Notes: generated from the sequence alone by a model not told the origin. Counted from the stretch's first letter, positions 8,394 to 17,494 are shown. The stretch is DNA of 64,000 nucleotides from Actinospica robiniae DSM 44927 (GCF_000504285.1 NZ_KI632511.1:4523372-4587371); one strand, 5' to 3'. Made by a program: numbers and translations.

Positions 8394-8855
8394 ATGAACG
8401 CACAGCAGCTCGATTGCACCGAGCAGCGTCGTCCCGGCAGAATTGCCGTAATGACCCTTTCCGGCGAATTGGACATTCTGACCGCACGCGAGCTCGACGA
8501 CCGTCTCGGCTCTTTGATGGCCGCCGGATATCACCGCATCGTCCTCGATATGGCACGGCTGAGCTTCTGTGACGCCAGCGGCATAGGTGCGCTGATCAGG
8601 GCCCGAAAGAACGTCGGCCGTCGGCGCGGGTGGCTGCGCCTGGCCGGGGTCAATCCCCGGCTGCACACGATATTGACGATCCTCGCCCTCCTGGGCGTTT
8701 TTCCCGAGTTCGACGACGTGTCGAGCGCCGTACGGGCCGGCATATCCCCCGGCTCGTCCAGCGTGCCGACTGCCGATATCGGGCACGCGTCCACCGCGTC
8801 GACAGAAACAACCCCAAGCGTGAGCAAGTATCTGGTTGCGCCCGAAAGTGACTAA
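8394..8855 (+). CDS. STAS-domain anti-sigma factor antagonist (DASG type)
   Basis: A 153-residue STAS protein of the SpoIIAA/RsbV class. It shows GELDILTARELDDRL and the phosphorylation-site loop FCDASGIGALIRA, where the Ser before Gly is the expected phosphoacceptor. About 45 C-terminal residues rich in Ser/Thr extend past the domain. ATG 8394 has GGAGG/AGAGG just upstream. Unphosphorylated, such proteins bind anti-sigma kinases and free sigma factor, so this is a plausible substrate for the RsbP-like phosphatase 1.5 kb upstream. It is followed by a two-domain PRC-barrel gene. Confidence 0.88.
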   Translation: MNAQQLDCTEQRRPGRIAVMTLSGELDILTARELDDRLGSLMAAGYHRIVLDMARLSFCDASGIGALIRARKNVGRRRGWLRLAGVNPRLHTILTILALLGVFPEFDDVSSAVRAGISPGSSSVPTADIGHASTASTETTPSVSKYLVAPESD

Positions 8856-8975
8856 TGCGGTTGCACCGGATTAGTGCGATAATCAGAAAGCAAAGCGTGC
8901 CTCGATCCGCCTGGACCCCGCGCTTCCTCGCCGCTCCCCGCAAGAAGACGACCAGCGAAGAAGGCGGCGAGGATC

Positions 8976-9695
8976 GTGAAGTCTCTCCAGGCCAGCAAGA
9001 TCATCATCGGCAGCGAAGTCCGCTGTATCGACGGCAGGTGCGGATTCCTCCAGCGGGTGGTCATCGAGCCCGTTGAGGGCGTCGCCACCCACCTGATCGT
9101 CGGGACGAACCACCGCGGGAAGGCACCGTACCTGATTCCCGTCGAGACGGTGATCTGGACGGAGCAGGGCAGGCCCGGCACCATCCAGTTGCGCTGCACA
9201 CTCGCCGAGCTGCGCTCCTTCGAAACAGCGCCCGCGCGCCACTTCCTCGCGGGTGCGAGCGGGCACTGGGGCTACCGGCAGGAACAGATGTATTCCTGGC
9301 CGAACTACCGCCTGGGCCGCGCCGCCGGTGCCGCCGCTTCAAGCGTCCGTACCGAGGACGCGTCGAGGGCGACCGCGCAGTCGGATTCGCGCACGCGTCT
9401 GCATCACCATGCGCGTCGCCAATCAAGCCTCGGCGAGGTAGAGGTACGCCGGGGCGATCACATGTGGGCGACCGACGGGCCGCTCGGGCGGGTTCAGGGG
9501 CTGATCGTGGACCGCTTCGACCGCCACGTCACCCACGTGCTGCTCGACGAGGGCGATATGTGGGGCCAGAAGAGGGCAGCCATCCCGATCGACTCCATCG
9601 TCAATCTCCGCGAGCTGGGCGATGGCGTGAAGGTCGACCTCACCAGGGAGCAGGTGAACCAGCTCCCTCCGATCGAGCTCGACGTCCAGGAATGA
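8976..9695 (+). CDS. protein with two PRC-barrel-like domains
   Basis: A 239-residue protein. The first barrel (about 5-80) opens IIIGSEVRCIDGRCGFLQ; the second (about 150-230) opens EVRRGDHMWATDGPLGRVQGLIVD. They are joined by a low-complexity basic linker of about 50 residues. The duplicated fold and the polar linker suggest a scaffold or adaptor. GTG 8976 was taken as start. It is read in the same direction as the preceding STAS gene, 120 bp away. A single-domain relative is at 7089. No catalytic residues are seen. Confidence 0.75.
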   Translation: MKSLQASKIIIGSEVRCIDGRCGFLQRVVIEPVEGVATHLIVGTNHRGKAPYLIPVETVIWTEQGRPGTIQLRCTLAELRSFETAPARHFLAGASGHWGYRQEQMYSWPNYRLGRAAGAAASSVRTEDASRATAQSDSRTRLHHHARRQSSLGEVEVRRGDHMWATDGPLGRVQGLIVDRFDRHVTHVLLDEGDMWGQKRAAIPIDSIVNLRELGDGVKVDLTREQVNQLPPIELDVQE

Positions 9696-9724
9696 CGAGG
9701 CGCCGGTGCGGACGTTCCGATGCG

Positions 9725-10507
9725 TCATCGGCGGTCAGGAGGTGGTTTCCGTTGCCCGAGTCGGGTCACTTCTTGGACGGGGCCGACCATCACTTCCTCG
9801 GCGGCGGCATACCGCTTGGCCACGTCTCGGGCCAGCTCCGACAGGGGCAGGCCGTGGCTGCGGGCGTGGGCGCGCAGGAGGGCGAAGGCCGCGTCGATAG
9901 TGATCCGGCAGCGTTCGGCCAGCACGCCGGTGGCCTGCTCGATCGCGACCCGGCTGGCCAGGGCCTGTTCGAGCTGATCGTTGAGCAGTCCGGCCTGGTG
10001 GCGGTAGCGCTGGGCCAGAATCCCGATGGTGGCCGTGTCCGCGAGCGCCTGGCCGGTACGGACGTGGTCGTCGCCGAGCGGGCCCGGGCGTGCGCTGAAA
10101 AGGCTCAGGGCGCCGATGACGGTGGCGCGCAGGCGCATCGGCAGCGCGTGCACGGAGACGAAGCCGGCGAGGCCGGCGGCGTCGGCGATCTGGGGCCAGC
10201 GCTCGGCGCAGGTCGGCAGGTCGGCGTCGATCACCGGCTCCCCGGCGCGATATGCGTCGAGACATGGCCCTGCGTCACGCTGGAGCCTGAACAGCGCCGA
10301 CAGGTACGCGTCGGCGCTGGACGAGGCAGTGACGCGCAGTTGGCCGTGAGCGTCGGCCAGCATGAAACCGGCGGCGTCCACATCCAGCAACTGCACACAG
10401 CGCTCGGACACTGTGTGCAGGAAATCGATCACGTCGAACTCGTCTACCAAGGTGTCGGCCGCCTCGACGAACGCCTCGATCAATTGATGTTCTCGGGTCA
10501 CGCTCAT
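9725..10507 (-). CDS. GAF-ANTAR transcription antitermination regulator (copy A)
   Basis: A 260-residue protein with a GAF domain (about 25-165) and a C-terminal ANTAR RNA-binding domain (about 185-240; LLNDQLEQALASRVAIEQATGVLAE signature start, then a three-helix stretch ending LARDVAKRY). ANTAR proteins bind paired hexaloop hairpins in nascent RNA and block termination. ATG 10507 has GGAGG directly upstream. It is closely paralogous to the protein at 11945-12703: both start with the EAFVEAADTLVD and FDVIDFLHT blocks. The genes lie on opposite strands, flanking a third GAF-ANTAR gene. Confidence 0.88.
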   Translation of the reverse strand: MSVTREHQLIEAFVEAADTLVDEFDVIDFLHTVSERCVQLLDVDAAGFMLADAHGQLRVTASSSADAYLSALFRLQRDAGPCLDAYRAGEPVIDADLPTCAERWPQIADAAGLAGFVSVHALPMRLRATVIGALSLFSARPGPLGDDHVRTGQALADTATIGILAQRYRHQAGLLNDQLEQALASRVAIEQATGVLAERCRITIDAAFALLRAHARSHGLPLSELARDVAKRYAAAEEVMVGPVQEVTRLGQRKPPPDRR

Positions 10508-11148
10508 GCCTCCATGGTCGGGGATCGTCTCTGTGTCTGATGGCCGTCCCGGGAACGAGGGTCGTGTGAGGTGAGGCCGGCGGCGATTCCGCCCGCGATC
10601 CACCCGATGACGCGCATGCGGACTCCCGGTGAGAGCAGGAAGAGCCGCATGGGTCGCGCGGTGTACTCGCGAGGCGCATCGGGCTTCGCCCGGGCGCCGC
10701 ACGCCCCAAGCCAACCCGGTCCACCCATGAGAAGCCGAGCCGACCCATGCGGTCGGCGGAGATGCTGATGCTCATATCGCCGGGGTCCGGAGCGATGGCG
10801 ACATCCTACTCTTCCTATTCAGGGTCCTGTCTTGATCGTGCGTCCCGACGTCCTGCGCAGCCGGCAGGCCGGCGCCCGCCGGCCGCAACCTGCGCCCGGG
10901 CTCTCCGGGAATGGAGAGACACTCCGGAGCCGATGCGCTCAAGACGCCTCTCGAGCGCCGTTTGGCTCCGCATCCTCGGGGAACGCGGGAGCTGAACCGA
11001 TTTCACGGTGATAATCCGCGAACTCCGACGCTTCGACTTCTGGTCTGAGCGGCAACGCCACTACAGTGGCCGCCTGGGGCCGTCCCGCCGCTGCCGATTC
11101 GACCGTACGTGCCTGATCGCACTGGGGGAGCGAAGGAGGAGACCGTCC

Positions 11149-11874
11149 GTGCTCAGCGACCAGATGGCTGCCGTCATCGCGCTTCTGGGCGCGGAGGCCA
11201 CCGGTGGCGCGGTATTGCCCGCGGCGGCTGCCGTCGCGGCAGCGCAGGCTTTGAAGGTCGACGGGATCTGCGCGGCGGTGGGCACGGGCGCGGAGGGCGC
11301 CGTTCTGACGTGGGGACGCAGCGAGACCGCAGTCGCGCTGGACGAGGCCGGATTCACGCTCGGCGAGGGCCCGGGCCGAGACTGCCTGGTGGCCGGTGTG
11401 CCGGTGCTCGTGGGCGACCTCAGCACCACCCACGCCCGCTGGCCCGCGTTCGCCCCCGCGGCCATCGAGCTCGGCGTGCGCGCGGTTTTCGCGCTGCCGC
11501 TGCGTGTCGGGGCGATCAGCGTCGGGACGCTGCTGGTCCACCGCACCGCTCCCGGGTCCTTGCGTGACGGGCAACTGGTCGACGCCCTGGCCTTGGCCGA
11601 GACCCTCACCATCCTGCTGCTGAGCCGGGGAACGGACGAAGCGACGCGCGCGTTCGCCGAGGGCGAGGAGCCGAGCCCGGCCTGGGAGGCGTCCTACACC
11701 CACCGCCTACAGGTGCACCAGGCCACCGGGATGGTCAGCGTCCAGCTGGGCGTGAGCCTGGCCGAGGCCCTGCTGCGCCTGCGTGCCTACGCCTACGCCC
11801 ACGAACGCCCCCTGCACCAAGTCACGGCCGACGTGGTGGCCCGCCGTCTGCGACTGGAGGATTCACCCTCGTGA
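11149..11874 (+). CDS. GAF-ANTAR regulator (copy B, divergent type)
   Basis: A 241-residue protein with a GAF-like domain (about 5-150) and a C-terminal ANTAR domain (about 180-238; RLQVHQATGMVSVQLGVS, then LLRLRAYAYAHERPLHQV). GTG 11149 has AAGGAGGA about 8 nt upstream. It is less similar to the flanking copies than they are to each other. It ends 70 bp before copy C, so the two are probably one operon. The ligand of the GAF domain is unknown. RNA targets would have to be found as two adjacent hexaloop hairpins. Confidence 0.85.
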   Translation: MLSDQMAAVIALLGAEATGGAVLPAAAAVAAAQALKVDGICAAVGTGAEGAVLTWGRSETAVALDEAGFTLGEGPGRDCLVAGVPVLVGDLSTTHARWPAFAPAAIELGVRAVFALPLRVGAISVGTLLVHRTAPGSLRDGQLVDALALAETLTILLLSRGTDEATRAFAEGEEPSPAWEASYTHRLQVHQATGMVSVQLGVSLAEALLRLRAYAYAHERPLHQVTADVVARRLRLEDSPS

Positions 11875-11944
11875 AAGACCTGACGCAAGAACCCGAGCGC
11901 GCCCCCGACCTGCGGCCGGAGGCCTCTATCCTGGAGGTATGGCC

Positions 11945-12703
11945 ATGAGCCGCGAGAAAGCACTGACCGAAGCGTTCGTCGAAGCCGCCGACACGCTGGT
12001 CGACGACTTCGATGTGATCGACTTCCTGCACACCCTGGCGGAACGCTGCGTCCAACTCCTCGGCGTGGACGCGGCCGGCCTGATGCTCGCCGACCACCGC
12101 GGCACGCTGCGCGCCTCCGCCGCGTCCAGCGAGAACGCCCGGCTGATGGAACTGTTCGAGCTCCAAGCCGACACCGGACCATGCGTCGACTGCTACCGCG
12201 GCGCCGTCGCGGTGGTCAACGCCGACCTGGACGCGAACGCCGAGCGCTGGCCGCGATTCGCCGAAGCCGCCGGCGCCCTCGGATTCGTCTCCGTCCACGC
12301 CCTGCCGCTACGACTGCGCGAGCGGGTCATCGGAGCCCTGAACCTGTTCTGCTCCAGCCCCGAACCCCTCGGCGAGGAAGACGTACGCGTCGGCCAGGCC
12401 CTGGCGGACGTGGCCACCATCGGGATCCTGGCCCAGCGCAGCCTCGAGCAGGCCGACCTGGTCACCACCCAGCTGCAGACCGCCCTCAACAGCCGCATCT
12501 CCATCGAACAGGCGAAAGGGGTGATCGCGGAGCGCCACCGGATCAAACTCGACGAGGCGTTCACGATCCTGCGCCGCCACGCGCGCGACAACAACCTGCG
12601 CATGTCCGACCTCGCCCGGGACGTGGCCAACGGCTCCCCACTGCCGACGAGAGACGAAACCCTCGCCGCACGCTCCGCGGAGAGCCCGGAACCCGGCCTG
12701 TGA
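11945..12703 (+). CDS. GAF-ANTAR regulator (copy C)
   Basis: A 252-residue paralogue of the protein at 9725-10507. The GAF domain (about 25-165) has the same LDADTGPCVD-like region (here LQADTGPCVDCYRGAV), and the ANTAR domain (about 185-240) begins TALNSRISIEQAKGVIAE. ATG 11945 was preferred over ATG 11939 because GGAGG (11933-11937) is correctly spaced. Conserved Cys near the GAF pocket could bind metal or haem, but that is speculative. It lies 70 bp after copy B. Regulation is not evident from the sequence. Confidence 0.88.
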   Translation: MSREKALTEAFVEAADTLVDDFDVIDFLHTLAERCVQLLGVDAAGLMLADHRGTLRASAASSENARLMELFELQADTGPCVDCYRGAVAVVNADLDANAERWPRFAEAAGALGFVSVHALPLRLRERVIGALNLFCSSPEPLGEEDVRVGQALADVATIGILAQRSLEQADLVTTQLQTALNSRISIEQAKGVIAERHRIKLDEAFTILRRHARDNNLRMSDLARDVANGSPLPTRDETLAARSAESPEPGL

Positions 12704-12868
12704 CCGACTGGCCATGGCCGGGAAGTGGTCTTCATTCGGAAGCGTTCTCGCGCCGGCAGACCCGAGGGTGTCGATGACCTCGCGGAACGCCCCCGGCGGA
12801 CTCGACACCGCCGCAGCCGCACCATGCCCGGGGTCGCGCCCCTCGGCGGCCCATGATGTGCTGATCCC

Positions 12869-13093
12869 ATGGAGACCTTCACGCCGAACGCGTACCTCCT
12901 GGGCGGGCCCGTTCCCGTCGGCAGCGCGGTCAAGGACCCCCGCGTCGTCACGCTTCCCGCCGGCACCGAAATCGCCGAGGACACGGCCGAAGACGGCAGC
13001 GGGCTCCATGTCTGGCGGCGCACAGACAGGTTCAGGGATTTCGAGGGCCTGGATCTACGCGAATACGAGTACGTGGGCCCGGCGGAGTCCTGA
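12869..13093 (+). CDS. small hypothetical protein
   Basis: A 74-residue acidic protein beginning METFTPNAYLLGGP and containing a DPRVVTLPAGTEI segment followed by charged, strand-like stretches. It has coherent codon use and no competing reading frame. No strong ribosome binding site is seen before ATG 12869, which lowers confidence. It converges with rbpA. No family is recognised. Confidence 0.5.
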   Translation: METFTPNAYLLGGPVPVGSAVKDPRVVTLPAGTEIAEDTAEDGSGLHVWRRTDRFRDFEGLDLREYEYVGPAES

Positions 13094-13209
13094 GGGCCCC
13101 TCGCCACCCGGCTGGATCGCGGCTGCCGCCAGTGCTGCGATGGCCTGCGCATATGTCTCGGCGTCGGCCACGTGGGACCCGAGGGTGACCGCGCCGTCGG
13201 CGCTCGCTC

Positions 13210-13545
13210 TCAGCACGCCGAGCGCAGCCTGGCCAGGGCCTCGGCCAGCAGGACCTCCGCGTCAGCGTCGCTGCGCCGCGCGCGCACGCAGGCGAGATGC
13301 GTCTTGTACGCCTCGACGCCGAGGACGGACGGAGGGCTGTCCGGATCCCGGCCGGCGGAGAGATCGCAGACGTGGCAGTCCCAGGTGTCCGGGATGGGCG
13401 CCGTGGCGGCGAACTGCGGCCGGACGGTATGGCCGTTCGCGCACCAGAACGTGACGGCGACGCGCTCGACGAGATCACCGCGCGCGGATACACCTTTCGG
13501 GCCGGAGCCGATCCTGCTTCCGTGCAGAGCGCTGTTTCGTGCCAT
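13210..13545 (-). CDS. rbpA: RNA polymerase-binding protein RbpA
   Basis: A 111-residue protein matching actinobacterial RbpA: N-terminal HGSRIGSGPKG, a zinc-type core with WCANGH and TWDCHVCDLSAG, the block YKTHLACVRARRSDADAEVLLAEAL, and the C-terminal sigma-interacting helix. RbpA binds RNA polymerase with the principal sigma factor, stabilises the open complex and is stress-induced in Streptomyces. ATG 13545 gives the usual length (about 110-120). Streptomycetes often carry two RbpA paralogues; this copy, in an accessory stress region, may be the second. It is monocistronic and divergent from the cold-shock gene. Confidence 0.9.
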   Translation of the reverse strand: MARNSALHGSRIGSGPKGVSARGDLVERVAVTFWCANGHTVRPQFAATAPIPDTWDCHVCDLSAGRDPDSPPSVLGVEAYKTHLACVRARRSDADAEVLLAEALARLRSAC

Positions 13546-14113
13546 GGCTGGAATCTCCCGTGGTCGCCGTCGGCCCGATGACCGAACATGCACTGAGTCG
13601 TTCCGCCATAGACCGGCCGTCTTCGGCTTCGAATCGCGGGCAACCCTCTGACAGTACGCCTTCTCGGAAGGCCGACGACCACGAAACCGTCTGCGTCCAC
13701 ACTCATTCGCGCGTGTCTCCGTCGCCGATCCCGGGCACCTGCTGTCTTTTCGATCCCTGATCGACTCCCGGCGCGGGCACGCCGCGCGCCCTGGAAAGCG
13801 CGAGCCTCAGCACGCTGCGCCCCGCCGTCCTTCGCTACCGGGCCTCAGCGCGACACGGCCGTCGGTTGGCGCACGACGTGCGCGTCGCGGAGTACGATGA
13901 GGGGTACCGGCGTTCACCACTTCGCAAGGCGGCGTTGAGGCCGCCCGAGCACCGGTCGATCGACCAACTGGGCCTGAGGGGCCCGGATCGGCGGAATCCC
14001 CCATCTCGAAGCCATCCAGGCTTTCACGAGCTTTATCCAGCGGTCTCTCCGCAATCGCGCGTTCCCGGCGATTCGTCCGGGCATCCCGGGCCGCCGCCAG
14101 CGAAGGGAAATTC
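13546..14113. other. non-coding divergent region between rbpA and csp1
   Basis: No convincing gene is present in these 570 bp; the short open frames have poor codon use. The right half would form a leader of about 200 nt for the cold-shock gene at 14114, as is usual for csp genes. One sigma-B-like promoter match is at 13882-13907. A purine-rich GAAGGGAAA lies just before ATG 14114. Confidence 0.6.
13882..13907 (+). promoter_or_regulatory. candidate sigma-B-type promoter for csp1
   Basis: GCGT at 13882-13885, 16 nt spacer, then GGGTAC at 13902-13907. This fits the Streptomyces sigma-B consensus as I recall it (GNNT, N14-16, GGGTAC/T). It would give a 5' leader of about 200 nt on the cold-shock mRNA. 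Chance matches are possible in G-rich DNA. Confidence 0.4.
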
Positions 14114-14350
14114 ATGGCCACAGGCACCGTCAAATGGTTCAGCGTCGCGGAGAAGTACGGCTTCATCGTCCCGGACGAGGTCGGCAAGGATGTGTTCGTC
14201 CACATGTCCGCGCTGGTCGCCGCCCGGATTCCCTACCTCGACGACGGAACGAGGGTCTCGTTCGACCTGAATGAGAGCACGGGCAAGCGCACGACGGGGA
14301 ACCTGGATCTCCTGGCTGGCGACCCGTCAGAAGCCGTGGCCGCCTCGTAG
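14114..14350 (+). CDS. cold-shock domain protein, divergent (csp1)
   Basis: A 78-residue OB-fold protein. TGTVKWFS and DVFVHMSAL are recognisable, but the RNP1 motif is altered: AEKYGFIVPD replaces the normal KGFGFI, and a longer loop plus a C-terminal tail follow. RNA chaperone binding may therefore differ from the canonical paralogue at 15192. ATG 14114 has a purine-rich site upstream. A sigma-B-like promoter lies 207 bp upstream. It is followed after 100 bp by a STAS gene on the same strand. Confidence 0.88.
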   Translation: MATGTVKWFSVAEKYGFIVPDEVGKDVFVHMSALVAARIPYLDDGTRVSFDLNESTGKRTTGNLDLLAGDPSEAVAAS

Positions 14351-14451
14351 CGGAGCGAGGCCACTGAGCACGACCGCCGGACGAGCCCGCTCGGCCGGAG
14401 CGGATTCGCCGGCATGACCGCCGCATACGAAATCGAATGGAAGGGAGAATC

Positions 14452-14838
14452 TTGCCCGAACAGCTCAATTGCACGCTCAGTACCGAACCGGACCGGCGCA
14501 CCGTGTTATGGATTCGAGGGGAGGTCGATGTCGCCACCGCCGAGCAGTTCCGCAGTGCGGTCCTGCACACGGCGCGACACGGGAAGCGGATGGTGTACGA
14601 CGTCGAAGGCGCGATGTTCCTCGACGCCAGCGGCCTTCGCGTGCTCAGGGCACTCGCGCAGGAGGCACGACGCCTCCACCACCCCGCTCCGGTGTTGCGC
14701 GGCATGCGCCCGCTGCTTGCCAGATCGCTGAAGGCGACCGGTCTGCTCGACGCGTTCGCCCAGGAGCCGGCCACACCCTTCACCCTCACTCGGGCGCGAA
14801 TCGGCCGCCGAGCAGCGGTACCGGCGCCTTCGGCGTAG
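14452..14838 (+). CDS. STAS-domain anti-sigma factor antagonist (DASG type)
   Basis: A 128-residue STAS protein: [15 protein letters not shown], then [14 protein letters not shown] with the phosphoacceptor Ser before Gly, and a short basic tail. TTG 14452 was chosen because AAGGGAGA (14441-14448) is well placed for it and the N-terminus then resembles that of the STAS protein at 8394 (EQLNCT against QQLDCT); ATG 14437 is also in frame. It lies between two cold-shock genes. It is expected to be phosphorylated by an anti-sigma kinase and reset by a PP2C phosphatase such as the one at 5643. Confidence 0.85.
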   Translation: MPEQLNCTLSTEPDRRTVLWIRGEVDVATAEQFRSAVLHTARHGKRMVYDVEGAMFLDASGLRVLRALAQEARRLHHPAPVLRGMRPLLARSLKATGLLDAFAQEPATPFTLTRARIGRRAAVPAPSA

Positions 14839-15191
14839 TCGCGGCCTCGCGACGAGGCGGCGACGGTGAATCGGGAGGGATGGAGTTTCCTGACTTTCCC
14901 GGTGTCGAAAACCTGAGGCGACGAGGGCAGAAATCAGGAGTCTTCGCGGAAACATTCTCCCGGATTCCACAGATTCGGCGCTCGATGCCGACACGGGCTA
15001 CTCGAACCGTGATAAGGTCGAATCAGTTGCGGTTTTGGTTCCCGAGCCCTTTCGAGCGGCTCTGCTGGTCTTTGCTGCGCCGGCGGGAACACCCTTGTTC
15101 TCCCGGTGCACTTTCCCGGAGGGGTAATCATCTCGGCGACGCCGGGCTTGCACGGTGCGGGCCCGGAGTACCGCCCCCGAAGGAGAAAAAC
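14839..15191 (+). other. leader region of csp2
   Basis: No gene is seen in these 350 bp. The segment 15000-15190 is locally A+T-richer and ends in AAGGAG before ATG 15192. Long untranslated leaders are typical of cspA-type genes, so it is probably transcribed. No specific promoter is claimed. Confidence 0.5.
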
Positions 15192-15395
15192 ATGGCTGCC
15201 GGCACTGTGAAGTGGTTCAACGCGGAAAAGGGCTTCGGCTTCATCGAGCAGGACGGTGGCGGCCCGGACGTGTTCGCCCACTACTCGAACATCGCCGCCC
15301 AGGGCTACCGTGAGCTGCAGGAAGGCCAGAAGGTCAGCTTCGACGTCGCGCAGGGGCCCAAGGGCCCGCAGGCGGAGAACATCGTTCTCGCCTGA
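15192..15395 (+). CDS. canonical cold-shock protein (CspA family)
   Basis: A 67-residue single OB-fold with intact nucleic-acid motifs: [18 protein letters not shown] (RNP1) and DVFAHYSNI (RNP2), ending QAENIVLA. It is an RNA chaperone that keeps mRNA unstructured, and matches the standard streptomycete length. The ribosome binding site is AAGGAG. It is followed by a strong hairpin terminator and then by a DEAD-box helicase gene, a pairing common in Streptomyces (the SCO5920-5921 type region). Confidence 0.95.
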   Translation: MAAGTVKWFNAEKGFGFIEQDGGGPDVFAHYSNIAAQGYRELQEGQKVSFDVAQGPKGPQAENIVLA

Positions 15396-15409
15396 CGCTC
15401 TCGCCTGAC

Positions 15410-15448
15410 GCCCAGGGGCCCGCGCCGTTCAGGCACGGGCCCCTGGGC
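15410..15448 (+). terminator. hairpin terminator after csp2
   Basis: GCCCAGGGGCCCG (15410-15422) pairs perfectly with CGGGCCCCTGGGC (15436-15448) across a 13-nt loop. There is no T-run, as is common in high-G+C terminators. It separates csp2 from the helicase gene. Confidence 0.75.
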
Positions 15449-15705
15449 ATCGGCGTAGCACGGGCATCACGCGCGGCGCCGGACGTCGCACAGTCTTCTC
15501 ACAGCACACCGCGCCAAGCATGGATTCACCCAGGCCACCTGCTTGGGAACACCTATTTCTGGCGGACAGTCGGCCGCTTCCGGCCGCCGCGACATCGCGC
15601 CACCGTTTTCTTCCCCCATTTCTTCCGGCTCGTACGTGCGATTCTGGATGCGGTACGCCGCTGCCGGGAGTTCCTCGGTACGCGCCGCATCGAGGAAGGT
15701 TCTGT

Positions 15706-17178
15706 ATGAACCGCTCCGCCCGCAAGAACGACCGTCATTTCCGCGCCGCTTCTGACGGCGCCTCAGCCACCGCGGGACCCCGGGCACAACCGTCGCATCG
15801 CTCAGGCGCGGCCCGGACGGGCGTCTCGGGGCGTCCCGGCGGCCGTGGGCCCCGCCCGGTTTCACCGGGTGAGTTCGCACTGCCGATCTCCGTCACTCCG
15901 GCACTGCCGGCCGTCGCGGCGTTCACCGATCTCGACCTGCCCGCACCGATCCTTGCGGCGCTGGGTACCGAGGGCGTGCTGACGCCGTTCCCGATCCAGG
16001 CGGCGACCCTGCCGAACTCCCTGGCCGGACGCGACGTGCTCGGCCGCGGGCGCACCGGGTCGGGCAAGACCCTGGCCTTCGGCCTGGCTCTGCTCGCCCG
16101 CACCGCGGGTCGCCGCGCCGAACCCCGGCAGCCACTCGCCCTGATCCTGGTGCCCACACGCGAATTGGCCCAGCAGGTCACCGACGCACTCGCGCCCTAC
16201 GCAGGGCGGCTGAGGCTGCGCACCGCCACCGTGGTCGGCGGCCTGTCGATCAGCCGGCAGACCGCGGCGCTGCGCGGCGGAGCGGAGATCGTCGTGGCCA
16301 CGCCCGGACGGCTCAGCGACCTCGTCCGACGCGGGGCATGCCGGCTGGACCAGGTCGCGGTCACCGTGCTGGACGAAGCCGACCAGATGGCCGACATGGG
16401 GTTCATGCCGCAGGTCACCGAACTGCTCGACCAGGTGCGCCCGGACGGCCAGCGGCTGCTGTTCTCCGCCACCCTCGACCGCAACGTCGACCTGCTCGTG
16501 CGCCGCTACCTCACCGATCCCATCGTGGTCTCGGTCGACCCCGCGGCCGCGGCGGTGACCACGATGGAGCACCACGTGCTGCACGTTCAGGGCTTCGACA
16601 AGCACGCCACCACGATCGAGATCGGCGCCCGCGACGGCAGCGTCCTGATGTTCCTGGACACCAAACACGCCGTCGACCGGCTGACCGGTGACCTGCTCTC
16701 CAGCGGCGTGCGCGCCGCCGCGCTGCACGGCGGCAAGTCCCAAGCGCAGCGCAACCGCACCCTCGAGCACTTCAAAACCGGGCACGTCAACGTCCTGGTG
16801 GCTACGAACGTCGCCGCACGCGGCATCCACATCGAGGACCTCGACCTCGTCGTCAACGTCGACCCGCCGAACGACCACAAGGACTACCTGCACCGCGGCG
16901 GACGCACCGCCCGTGCCGGAAAGACCGGCAGCGTCGTCACCCTCGTGCTGCCCGGCCAGCGCCGCGAGATGAACCGGCTGATGAACAACGCCGGCATCGT
17001 CCCCCAGACCACGCAGGTGCGATCGGGAGAGGCCGAACTGAGCCGCATCACCGGCGCCCAGGCACCGTCAGGCCATCCCGTCACCATCGCCGAGCCGGTG
17101 GCGCGACGCGCCGAGCGGCAAGACTCCCCGGCGCGAAGCCACCGCACCCGCTCCGGCCGGCGCCGAGGATCCCGGTAG
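15706..17178 (+). CDS. DEAD-box ATP-dependent RNA helicase
   Basis: A 490-residue helicase. Motifs in order: Q motif (FPIQAATLP), Walker A GRTGSGKT, PTRELAQQ, TPGRLSDL, DEAD, SATL, the second RecA domain with LHGGKSQAQRNR, TNVAARGIHIEDLD, and HRGGRTARAG. A disordered basic N-terminus of about 60 residues and a basic tail likely bind RNA. ATG 15706 follows GAGGAAGG. It has its own leader of about 300 bp after the csp2 terminator. With the cold-shock gene it should unwind structured mRNA or ribosomal RNA in the cold. It is followed by a small conserved gene. Confidence 0.95.
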   Translation: MNRSARKNDRHFRAASDGASATAGPRAQPSHRSGAARTGVSGRPGGRGPRPVSPGEFALPISVTPALPAVAAFTDLDLPAPILAALGTEGVLTPFPIQAATLPNSLAGRDVLGRGRTGSGKTLAFGLALLARTAGRRAEPRQPLALILVPTRELAQQVTDALAPYAGRLRLRTATVVGGLSISRQTAALRGGAEIVVATPGRLSDLVRRGACRLDQVAVTVLDEADQMADMGFMPQVTELLDQVRPDGQRLLFSATLDRNVDLLVRRYLTDPIVVSVDPAAAAVTTMEHHVLHVQGFDKHATTIEIGARDGSVLMFLDTKHAVDRLTGDLLSSGVRAAALHGGKSQAQRNRTLEHFKTGHVNVLVATNVAARGIHIEDLDLVVNVDPPNDHKDYLHRGGRTARAGKTGSVVTLVLPGQRREMNRLMNNAGIVPQTTQVRSGEAELSRITGAQAPSGHPVTIAEPVARRAERQDSPARSHRTRSGRRRGSR

Positions 17179-17257
17179 CACCGATGCGCCGCGTGCCCGG
17201 CACGGCAGCACGCCAGCCCCGACCCGAGCGACACTTCTCCCGAATCTGTGAGGCACC

Positions 17258-17494
17258 ATGCGCTGCATCATCGCTCACTTCGCCTTCGACCTCCGCGCCA
17301 GCGACGTGGAGAAGGCCATGGCAGGCATCGAGCCCGAACCCGTCAGAGGCGCATCCGTGATCATCGGACGCCGGGCCTACCCGGTCAAGCAGGTCGGTGA
17401 AGTGATCACCCGCCAGGACCGCCGTGACTTCGCAGCCTGGGAAGTCACCAGGGCCCTGAACCGTCTCGGTTTCACCTGCTCCAGTGGAGCCTGA
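17258..17494 (+). CDS. SCO5918-type small protein
   Basis: A 78-residue protein, MRCIIAHFAFDLRASDVEKAM at its start (first 20 residues only are diagnostic), then GASVIIGRRAYPVKQVG and ITRQDRRDFAAWEV. Small genes of this kind follow DEAD-box helicase genes in streptomycetes, where the family is named after SCO5918; function unknown. No transmembrane or zinc motif is seen. It is 80 bp after the helicase stop and probably in the same transcript. A sequence block shared with the 26.5-kb locus begins 7 bp after its stop. Confidence 0.72.
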   Translation: MRCIIAHFAFDLRASDVEKAMAGIEPEPVRGASVIIGRRAYPVKQVGEVITRQDRRDFAAWEVTRALNRLGFTCSSGA

